Assembly: GCA_030645675.1 (NCBI GenBank)
Contig: JAUSLQ010000192.1
Location: 1-35,868 of the forward strand
Direction: 5' to 3'
DNA length: 35,868 bases
Source of the DNA: Actinomycetota bacterium
GTDB lineage: Bacteria; Actinomycetota; Acidimicrobiia; Acidimicrobiales; Ilumatobacteraceae
In this document: positions 25,238-31,474 of the stretch, piece by piece
Layout: the number at the start of each line of letters is the position of its first letter
Position numbering within the stretch: the stretch's first letter is position 1
Notes under the pieces: model-generated
Told to the model about the DNA's origin: nothing
Database searches by the model: none
Seen by the model: only the letters and a program-made list of their open reading frames with translations
Position numbers and translations under genes: made by a program

Positions 25238-26211
25238 GGCAGCCACTCCACCTCGTCCACGGTGGTGACGATCAGCGGCCGCTGGACGTCCACTCGGTCG
25301 CCCACCTGCGGGCACGGCTGGTGCGGCGCCACCAACGCCAGCGACGAGTGCATGTGCGGCCGCTCCAGCAGCGTCAGCCGCCGGCGAGCGAAGTGGAACG
25401 GGCTGCGGCGGGTCGGATCGGGTTCGTCCAGCGGCGCCACACCGTGGGCCGAACCCGCCCCGATGGCAACCAGCGTGCCATCGAACGGCACCACGCTGCC
25501 GTGGTACCCCACCTCGTCGCCGGCGCGCACTTCGTGGCGTTGCAGCACGGTGGCCGACAGGCGCAGGAACTCGTGGCGGGGCACGCCGTGCCACAGCGCG
25601 GTGCCGACGCGAACGCGGAAGTGGTGGCTCGGGTGGTCGGCGCGCAGCGAGAGGTAGGACGCGGGGGTGAGGTGGCTGACCCACAGCGTGGCCCCGAAGG
25701 GAACGTGCGGCAGCCAGGCCTCGATCTCGGCCAGCCGGTCGGCGTCGTTGCCGGTCAGCGGCAGGTGGATGGCGTAGCCGTGCACCTGCAGGCCGGCCAC
25801 CTGCACGGCCTGCACCAACGCGGCCAGCTCCTGCGGCGAGGCGCCGTAGCGGCGCATGCTGCTGGCCAGCTTGACCAGCACCCGGCCGTGCCAACCGTGC
25901 AACGCACGCACGTGGTCGAGGCTGCCGACGGTGAGCACCGGTTGGTCGCCGGCCGGGGGCACCAGGGTGGGCGTCAGCACGATCGGGGCCAGCGCCGCCG
26001 GTACGTCGTGCAGTTCGTGCACGGTGCCCACGCACACCTCCGGGCGCCCGCTAGGGAGCCCGAGTTCGTGCACGATCCCGTGCAGCAGCGGTCGGCCGAA
26101 CCCGTAGCCGTTGCCCTTCACCACCGGTACGACGCCGTCGCTGTAGTGGTCGGCAGTCGCCCGTACATGGGCCAGCCACTCGGCGCGGGGAACGGTGAGG
26201 CGAACGGCCAT
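25234..26211 (-). CDS. Alanine racemase-like PLP-dependent protein
   Basis: Fold-type III PLP protein of 325 residues. VVPVVKGNGYGFG near residues 28-40 matches the PLP-lysine motif of alanine racemases (V-V-K-A-x-A-Y-G-H-G), with Lys as the Schiff-base residue. The C-terminal part holds VGYHGSVVPFDGTLVAIGAGSAHGV, the region where the second catalytic Tyr lies in true racemases. It diverges clearly from housekeeping Alr, so racemisation of Ala is only one possibility; amino-acid substrate and reaction are open. ATG at 26211 is preferred to an upstream start because TACGGT lies 8 nt before it. Coupled to the DUF418 gene. Confidence 0.8.
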   Translation of the reverse strand: MAVRLTVPRAEWLAHVRATADHYSDGVVPVVKGNGYGFGRPLLHGIVHELGLPSGRPEVCVGTVHELHDVPAALAPIVLTPTLVPPAGDQPVLTVGSLDHVRALHGWHGRVLVKLASSMRRYGASPQELAALVQAVQVAGLQVHGYAIHLPLTGNDADRLAEIEAWLPHVPFGATLWVSHLTPASYLSLRADHPSHHFRVRVGTALWHGVPRHEFLRLSATVLQRHEVRAGDEVGYHGSVVPFDGTLVAIGAGSAHGVAPLDEPDPTRRSPFHFARRRLTLLERPHMHSSLALVAPHQPCPQVGDRVDVQRPLIVTTVDEVEWLP

Positions 26212-26219
26212 GCGCCGCC

Positions 26220-26225
26220 ACCGTA
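26220..26225 (-). promoter_or_regulatory. -10-like box of the alanine-racemase-like gene
   Basis: TACGGT on the minus strand ends 8 nt before the ATG at 26211, the same hexamer and spacing as for the LivHM gene. Confidence 0.5.
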
Positions 26226-26275
26226 CTCCCGCCCACCTCGCCACCCGTTGCCAGCCCGGCAGTCCGAGGCCCTGT

Positions 26276-26332
26276 CCCGAGCCGTGTCATGGGTGCTGGG
26301 CGTTCTGCCCGGTCGGGGGATGACATGAACGG
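26276..26332. repeat. 57-bp perfect direct repeat, copy 1
   Basis: Identical over 57 bp to 26371-26427, with a 38-bp spacer. Each unit contains TGTCAT near its left and ATGACATGAACGG at its right end, partial inverted repeats, plus a central GGGC-GTTCT-GCCC hairpin. Confidence 0.9.
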
Positions 26333-26370
26333 GGGTGGCTCGTCACCGCACCCGCCGTCATCGCCTCCCA

Positions 26371-26427
26371 CCCGAGCCGTGTCATGGGTGCTGGGCGTTC
26401 TGCCCGGTCGGGGGATGACATGAACGG
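26371..26427. repeat. 57-bp perfect direct repeat, copy 2
   Basis: Second identical unit, 54 bp upstream of the DUF4395 promoter box. The whole gap 26212-26493 between the divergent genes contains only the two promoter boxes and these repeats. Confidence 0.9.
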
Positions 26428-26480
26428 CTGGAAGTGGAGGAAGTGTTGAATCCCGAGTTGTCTGATCGGAATTATCATCC

Positions 26481-26486
26481 TACGAT
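26481..26486 (+). promoter_or_regulatory. -10-like box of the DUF4395 gene
   Basis: TACGAT ends 7 nt before the ATG at 26494. It favours that start over the upstream in-frame start at 26434. Confidence 0.45.
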
Positions 26487-26493
26487 TCCGGGT

Positions 26494-26991
26494 ATGAGTT
26501 CGAAGCTGTTCGGCTTTCCCAACCCGGTCAACGAAACCTCCGCCCGGCTGGTTGCCGGCGGCGTCGTCGCTCAGGGCGTAGCGTTCCTCGCCGTCCGTCA
26601 GTGGTGGGTGTTGCTGCCCCTGGCCTACGGCTTCCTCGCCCGCGTGCTGAGCGGCCCCCGGTTCAGCCCGCTGGGCCAGCTCGTCACCCGCGTGGTCACC
26701 CCCCGGCTGCACGTGCAGCACAAGTTCGTGGCCGGCCCGCCGAAGCGTTTCGCCCAAGGCGTGGGCCTCGCGTTCAGCGGTGGTGCACTGCTGGCGTGGG
26801 GCCTCGGTGCGCCGGGGGTCAGCTACGTGCTGATCGTCGGCCTCGTGGGCGCTGCCTCGCTGGAGTCGTTCGCCGCGTTCTGCCTGGGCTGCGTGGTCTT
26901 CAACCGCCTGATGCGGTGGGGCATCGTGCCCGAGCACGTGTGCGCCGATTGCAACGACATCAGCCGCCGCCTCGCTTCGGCCACGTCGTGA
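26494..26991 (+). CDS. DUF4395 domain membrane protein
   Basis: Small membrane protein of 165 residues with about four hydrophobic segments. The N-terminal FGFPNPVNETSARLVAGGVV and the later SLESFAAFCLGCVVFNRLMR match DUF4395, whose function is unknown. Family members often sit beside thioredoxin-like genes; none is present here. Cys pairs occur in FCLGC and near the C-terminus in CADC, suggesting redox or metal chemistry. The 3' end overlaps the convergent mftF gene by 32 bp. Confidence 0.82.
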   Translation: MSSKLFGFPNPVNETSARLVAGGVVAQGVAFLAVRQWWVLLPLAYGFLARVLSGPRFSPLGQLVTRVVTPRLHVQHKFVAGPPKRFAQGVGLAFSGGALLAWGLGAPGVSYVLIVGLVGAASLESFAAFCLGCVVFNRLMRWGIVPEHVCADCNDISRRLASATS

Positions 26992-28459
26992 GCTCGGGCA
27001 GCAACGGCCCGGCCTCGCGCTCTTGCACCACCCCCGTCCACACGCCCGCGCCGTAGGCCATCTGCTCGGCCAGCAGCAGCGGAGCGTCGGCCAACGGCTG
27101 GGTCGACCGCCCGGCCACCGCGTCCAGCAGTGAGGGTGCGACGAAGGCCGCCAGCACGGGCAACCGAGCCCTGCGGCTGACGGCCGCGGCCACGAGGGCC
27201 AACGGCCACCACACGCGCGTGACAGCTTCGGCGAGTTGACGGCCGGCCGCGAGGTGGCCGAGGCCGACCAATCGCAGCGACTCGCTCGCCGGCAGGTCGG
27301 CCAGCTTGCGGCGCAGGGCGACGACGGTGCCGGCGGCGACGCCCGCCGCGACCGCCGGCCGGCGGGCAACGACCAGTGCCCACACGAGCGCGCTCCAACC
27401 ACTGAGGCGCACGGGCGACAGAGCGCCGGGATGGCGACGGGCCAGCGCCGCCGCCGACCGGCCGTACCCGAAGCGTTGGCGCAGCCATTCACCGAGGCCG
27501 GCCCGCGGCCGGTGGTGCGCCACCACGGCCGGTTCGTAGCGGCAGCGATGGCCCGCCGCTGACAGCCGCCACACCAGGTCGACGTCTTCGCCCAGCCGCA
27601 TGACCGGGTCGAAGCCGCCCAACGACCGGATCGCCTCGGTCCGGCACAGCAGTGCAGCCGCAGGCACGTAGCTGACGCGGGTGCCGGCCGCGACCCGAGC
27701 CGGTTGATCGCCGAGGTCGAGCGGGCTGTGTCGCCGCTCGTAACCGGCCAGCCACGACGGCCCAGGGGCGCCGGCAACACGCGGTGCCACGAGCGCGACC
27801 CGATCGTCGGCGAAGTGGGCCAGCAGGGTCTGCAGCCAGCCGGCGCCCGGCTGGCCGTCGGCGGTGCTCGACGGCAGCGAGACGTCGGTGTCGAGGAACA
27901 GCACCAGCGGTGTCGCGACCGCGGCCAACCCGGTGTTGCGTGCGGCCGCCGGCCCCCGGTTCACGTCATGTCGTATCACTGTCGGCGGCGGTGGAGCCAT
28001 GACATGAACGGCGTTCTCGAGAGTGGCGTCGGCCTCGGGCTCGGGTTCGGGCTTCGAAGAGTGCGGTGCGCGTGGAGAACTGAAGTTCGCGGAGGGGGTG
28101 GCGTCGTCGACGACGATCGTGGGTACGTCGGGCGGCAGCAGCGCACGCAGCTGGGCGAGCAGCTCCGTGGAAAGGGGGCCGTAGGAGGGGATCACCACTG
28201 TCACGTCGGCTGCCGTGAACGGGCCGTGCCCGTGCACCGGGTGCAGCGCCCCCGCGTCGACGAAGCGATCGAGCAGCTGGCGGATGGCCGCCGTGTCGGG
28301 CGCCTCGCCGGCCTCCACCATCGCCACCACCTGTGCGCCACCGGTGGACAGGCGGAAGAGCCGCAGCGGCGAGCCGGCCACCACCACGGTGCCGTCACCC
28401 GGGCGGCGCCACGACCGGTCCAGCAGGTAGCGCACGGGCGCCGCCCCCGAACCGCTCAC
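26960..28459 (-). CDS. mftF: Mycofactocin biosynthesis glycosyltransferase MftF
   Basis: Family 2 glycosyltransferase of 499 residues, matching MftF, which in mycobacteria adds a beta-glucan chain to the mycofactocin precursor. The N-terminal region (YLLDRSWRRPGDGTVVVAGS, then PLRLFRLSTGGA) is the MftF-specific leader domain. The GT-A core has ADVTVVIPSYG (84-94), IVVDDATPS, RHDVNRGPAAARNTGL, the DxD-type FLDTDVSLP (Asp190, Asp192) and GEDVDLVWRL. Helical or membrane-associated segments close the protein. Residues about 123-159, between the GT-A aspartate loop and RHDVNRG, are a low-complexity Pro/Glu/Ala insert not expected in the family. GTG at 28459 starts 2 nt after the mftE stop; a GTG at 28471 would overlap it. 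Confidence 0.88.
   Translation of the reverse strand: MSGSGAAPVRYLLDRSWRRPGDGTVVVAGSPLRLFRLSTGGAQVVAMVEAGEAPDTAAIRQLLDRFVDAGALHPVHGHGPFTAADVTVVIPSYGPLSTELLAQLRALLPPDVPTIVVDDATPSANFSSPRAPHSSKPEPEPEADATLENAVHVMAPPPPTVIRHDVNRGPAAARNTGLAAVATPLVLFLDTDVSLPSSTADGQPGAGWLQTLLAHFADDRVALVAPRVAGAPGPSWLAGYERRHSPLDLGDQPARVAAGTRVSYVPAAALLCRTEAIRSLGGFDPVMRLGEDVDLVWRLSAAGHRCRYEPAVVAHHRPRAGLGEWLRQRFGYGRSAAALARRHPGALSPVRLSGWSALVWALVVARRPAVAAGVAAGTVVALRRKLADLPASESLRLVGLGHLAAGRQLAEAVTRVWWPLALVAAAVSRRARLPVLAAFVAPSLLDAVAGRSTQPLADAPLLLAEQMAYGAGVWTGVVQEREAGPLLPELTTWPKRGGG
27956..28012. repeat. Possible relative of the 57-bp element inside mftF
   Basis: The right end ATGACATGAACGG (28000-28012) is identical to the right end of both 57-bp units. 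GTCATG occurs 42 bp to its left, against 41 bp in the 57-bp units. The ends also form an inverted repeat (GTTCACGTCATG / CATGACATGAAC). The interior is unrelated. Part of the left end encodes the conserved RHDVNRG, so chance contributes. Confidence 0.4.
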
Positions 28460-28461
28460 CG

Positions 28462-29148
28462 CTAGTCCCACCACTCGTCGACGGCGGCCACCAGGTCGAT
28501 GGCCAACAGCGTGAGCAATGACTTGCCGTGAGAGGCCGTTGCACGGCGCGGGTCGCCCAACACTCCGTTGCGGCTGACCGCCCTCACTCCGCCGGCGAGC
28601 AGCTCGTCGGCCAGGTGGGCCAGCGGCTCTGTGTTGCCAGCTTCGGCGCGGTGCATGCGCACGAGATCCGGTGCGATGGCCAGCATCATCGAGGTCTCGG
28701 TGTCGCCCGCGTGAGCGTCGCCGTCGGGCACCCGCGGCCACCACGCCAGCACCTTGCGCTGCTCGGCGTGCAGCACGCGCACGGCCCGCTCGATCGCCAG
28801 GCGGTTGCCGCCGTGCCCGTTCACCAGTACCACGCCGGCGCTCCAGTCGGCGCTGCGCACCAGCTCGATGATCACCTGCTCGAAGACTTCGGTGCCGATG
28901 CTGAGCGTGCCGGGGAACGAGGCGTGCTCGCCGCTGGCGGTGATGGTGAGCGGCGGCGTGACCAGCAACTCGCCCTCGTCGAACTTGCGGGCCAGGCCGT
29001 CGGCCAGCACGGTGGCGATGCGGAGGTCGGTGTCCAGCGGAAGGTGCGGGCCGTGCTGCTCGCACGCGCCCACGGGCACCACCAGCAACGGACGGCGGAT
29101 GGGCTTCCAGTGATCGGTCCAGGTGGTGCGGCCCAGGTGGTGGGTCAC
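28462..29148 (-). CDS. mftE: Mycofactocin precursor peptide peptidase MftE (creatininase family)
   Basis: Metal-dependent peptidase of 228 residues, creatininase family. In the mycofactocin pathway MftE cuts the MftC-modified MftA peptide to release the Val-Tyr-derived core. Metal ligands are visible in GACEQHGPHLPLDTDLR (Glu30, His32, Asp39 or Asp41), VNGHGGN and HAGDTETS. The alternative, creatinine amidohydrolase, is unlikely because MftF follows at once. GTG at 29148 overlaps the beta-propeller stop by 4 bp. The precursor MftA and the modifying genes mftB-D are not in this window. Confidence 0.88.
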   Translation of the reverse strand: MTHHLGRTTWTDHWKPIRRPLLVVPVGACEQHGPHLPLDTDLRIATVLADGLARKFDEGELLVTPPLTITASGEHASFPGTLSIGTEVFEQVIIELVRSADWSAGVVLVNGHGGNRLAIERAVRVLHAEQRKVLAWWPRVPDGDAHAGDTETSMMLAIAPDLVRMHRAEAGNTEPLAHLADELLAGGVRAVSRNGVLGDPRRATASHGKSLLTLLAIDLVAAVDEWWD

Positions 29149-30767
29149 GCGGGCAGCCCGATGCAGTACACGTAGCCGGCGCGGGTGCCCACGTAGATGC
29201 GGCCGTTCCACACGACCGGGGTGCTCTCGATGTTGGCGTCGAGGGTCACCGACCACAGCTCGGTGGGCATGGTGCGTGGCGACGACAGGTCGTAGGCGTG
29301 AATGGTGCCGTTGCCGTCGGCCTGGATGAGCACACCGTCGACCAGCGAGGGCGAGCTGAGCACGGGTGCGGTCACCGACAGCTTCCACAGGATCTCGCCG
29401 GTGGCCCGGTCGATGCCGTAGACCTTGCCGGGTTTCGTGTTCCAGATGACGACGTCGCCGGTGACGATGGGAGTGGCCCAGGTGCCGCTGTCGACGCCGT
29501 TGTTCACGTCGATGCTCCAGACCACCGGGTCGTCGGGCTTGCTGGGGTCGAGCTTCAGCAACTGCCCGGTGCTCTGGGCGCGGCTGTTGTTGCGATCCAC
29601 CTCGGCGCCCACGAACAGGAAGCCCTGGTCGTCGGGCACGATGCTGGCGTCGCTGTCGTCGCCGGTCCAGAAGCGGAACGTGCGGCTCACCTGCCCCTGG
29701 CCGGTGCGGAGCGAGGAGATGTCCCACCCCTGCACCAGGCCGCCCGACGAGTTCAGCCAGGCGGTGTCGCCGCTGACCGACACCGAGGCCTCCAGGCTGA
29801 CGCGCTTGGGGTCTTTCGAGCCGAGGTCGTCGATCAGCTGTTGGTCCCAGCCCGGCACACGGAACGTCATCGCGGGGTTCACCGTGACCCTCCCGTCGGC
29901 GGCGTACCCGCGGTTCAGCTTGATGCCGTAGAACCAGCTGTTCTCGCCGCCTTCGATGAGGTGGTCGTTCAGCACCAGTGGCGCTGCGTCCCAGTCGTCG
30001 TTGTGCATGCGGTCGTCGGTGCGGCCGTTCAGCTTCCACAGCTCGCGCGGCTCGGTGCCGTCGAAGGCGATGACGCGCAGGTAGTTGTCGCGCGACCCGA
30101 CGTAGACCAGCGGGTAGCCATCGGGGTCGATGGTGACGTTGCCTTTGGCGAGGTCGTCGGTCGCGAACGGCGGGATGATGTCCTGCCCGGTTGCGGCGTC
30201 GACGAAGTGGACCTTCCAGTCGTACGCGCCGAACACCACCCATGTGCGGCCGTCGCGCTCGAACACCGCCGGCTGCCCCGTCCAGCCCGTGCCGCACCAC
30301 ACCCGCACGTTGCCGTACTCGCTGCTCTCGCCGCACATCGGGTTGCCGGCGCCCGGGTACTGCCAGATGGTCTGCGGTTGGGTGCGCGGCACCGGGCCGG
30401 TGCCGTAGTAGCTGCGCGTCGGGTTGCCGCGGAACGTGAGCACGCCAGGGACGGTGGCGCTGTACGGCCGGCCGAACGAGGCGGGGTCGACCAGCACGTC
30501 GGTGCGGGCCACGAATGGTGTGGTGGTGGCGGTGTTGGCAAGGGTCGTTGCGGTGTCGCCCGGCACGGTGCCTTCGACGCCCGCGGCGCCGGCGCCCGGG
30601 TCGCCGGCCACCGTGGTGTCAGAGGCGGTGGTGCCCTGGCCGGGGGAGATGCTCGACGGTTGCGAGTCGTCGCTGCCCGACGACAGTTCGTTCACCACGC
30701 CGACCAGCAGGCCCAGCAGGGCGACGCCGGCGACGAAGGCTCGGCCCCGGCGGGCGAAGTAGCTCAC
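29145..30767 (-). CDS. Membrane-anchored PQQ-like beta-propeller protein
   Basis: Protein of 540 residues with one N-terminal transmembrane helix (about 9-27), a Ser/Thr/Gly/Ala linker (about 30-90) and an extracytoplasmic beta-propeller. The propeller is built of PQQ-like repeats, e.g. VHFVDAATGQDI, VYGIDRATGEILWKLS and GTIHAYDLSS. The haem c motif CxxCH is absent, so it is not a quinohaemoprotein, and active-site residues of methanol dehydrogenase cannot be identified. Its stop overlaps mftE and its start overlaps the TetR stop, which places it inside a mycofactocin operon. A role in electron transfer or assembly outside the membrane is inference. Confidence 0.8.
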   Translation of the reverse strand: MSYFARRGRAFVAGVALLGLLVGVVNELSSGSDDSQPSSISPGQGTTASDTTVAGDPGAGAAGVEGTVPGDTATTLANTATTTPFVARTDVLVDPASFGRPYSATVPGVLTFRGNPTRSYYGTGPVPRTQPQTIWQYPGAGNPMCGESSEYGNVRVWCGTGWTGQPAVFERDGRTWVVFGAYDWKVHFVDAATGQDIIPPFATDDLAKGNVTIDPDGYPLVYVGSRDNYLRVIAFDGTEPRELWKLNGRTDDRMHNDDWDAAPLVLNDHLIEGGENSWFYGIKLNRGYAADGRVTVNPAMTFRVPGWDQQLIDDLGSKDPKRVSLEASVSVSGDTAWLNSSGGLVQGWDISSLRTGQGQVSRTFRFWTGDDSDASIVPDDQGFLFVGAEVDRNNSRAQSTGQLLKLDPSKPDDPVVWSIDVNNGVDSGTWATPIVTGDVVIWNTKPGKVYGIDRATGEILWKLSVTAPVLSSPSLVDGVLIQADGNGTIHAYDLSSPRTMPTELWSVTLDANIESTPVVWNGRIYVGTRAGYVYCIGLPA

Positions 30768-31357
30768 GCAGCGAGGCCCTTCAGCACGGCCGCAGTTGCG
30801 TCGTCGAACACCTGCTGCCAGTCGACCAGCGTGTCGTGCTGGTGCTTCAGTTCCAGGCTGACCACGCCGTGCACCGTGCTCCAGACGATCGCCGCCGCGT
30901 GCATCGGCGGGATGCGCCGGAGCAGGCCGAGGTCCATCGCCCGTTCCAGTCGTTTGGCCAGCTGGTCGAGCGTGCCCATCGCCTCGGCCAAGGCCTGCTC
31001 GCTGGGCTCGAAGTCGGCCACCACCCCCTCGAACATCACGGCGTAGAGCGTGTCGTGCTCGGTGGCGAAGCGCCGGTAGGCCTGCCCGCAACGTTGCAGG
31101 TCGGCCAGCGGATCGTCGCTGGTACCGGCCGCCTGCATCGCGTCGCCGAGCAACGTGAAGCCCTGCAGGAACAGCTGCTCGACCACACCGTCCTTGCCAC
31201 CGAAGCGGGAGTACACGTTCATCGTGCTCATCCCGGCCGCTGTGGCGATTCCGCGCACGGTGAGCGCGCCCGGCCCTTGCTGGGCCAGCAAGCCGGCGGC
31301 AGCTCTCAGCAGCGTGGTGCCCACCTCGTCGAGCCGGCTGACGGTGGTGGCACTCAC
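30764..31357 (-). CDS. TetR-family transcriptional regulator
   Basis: Regulator of about 197 residues. The N-terminal helix-turn-helix (about 20-60) is GALTVRGIATAAGMSTMNVYSRFGGKDGVVEQLF, shown here as a continuous helix-turn-helix region; the C-terminal half is all helical as in ligand-binding TetR domains. The start is GTG at 31357 with TAGCCT 7 nt upstream; ATG at 31396 is the alternative. It heads the operon with the beta-propeller, mftE and mftF, and diverges from a DHA2 efflux gene, so it may control both directions. Mycofactocin loci commonly include a TetR regulator (MftR), but identity with it is not shown. Confidence 0.88.
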   Translation of the reverse strand: MSATTVSRLDEVGTTLLRAAAGLLAQQGPGALTVRGIATAAGMSTMNVYSRFGGKDGVVEQLFLQGFTLLGDAMQAAGTSDDPLADLQRCGQAYRRFATEHDTLYAVMFEGVVADFEPSEQALAEAMGTLDQLAKRLERAMDLGLLRRIPPMHAAAIVWSTVHGVVSLELKHQHDTLVDWQQVFDDATAAVLKGLAA

Positions 31358-31364
31358 ACCCCGC

Positions 31365-31370
31365 AGGCTA
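31365..31370 (-). promoter_or_regulatory. -10-like box of the TetR-mftEF operon
   Basis: TAGCCT on the minus strand ends 7 nt before the GTG at 31357. The hexamer is identical to that of the YihY gene. Confidence 0.45.
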
Positions 31371-31428
31371 GCCCGATCGGGTGTGGCCGATGTCATGCAA
31401 CTGGCCCTCGACTCCCTGTTCGGCAAGC

Positions 31429-31445
31429 GATAACAATGTGATAAC
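31429..31445. promoter_or_regulatory. Candidate operator: GATAAC direct repeat
   Basis: GATAAC occurs twice, 11 bp apart start to start, in the divergent region between the TetR and efflux genes. One helical turn of spacing suits a regulator bound on one DNA face. The second copy, within TGTGATAAC, could also serve as an extended -10 for the efflux gene. Confidence 0.35.
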
Positions 31446-31474
31446 TCCGTTCCAAGCGCCTCGAAGGACCGCTC

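Noticed and set aside
26276-26427. Two-unit repeat as a minimal CRISPR array
   Set aside because: Only two 57-bp units with one 38-bp spacer, no cas gene nearby, and a related motif inside a coding gene argue against CRISPR.
28462-29148. Creatininase-family gene as creatinine amidohydrolase
   Set aside because: Its position directly before an MftF-type glycosyltransferase and the overall sequence fit MftE better.
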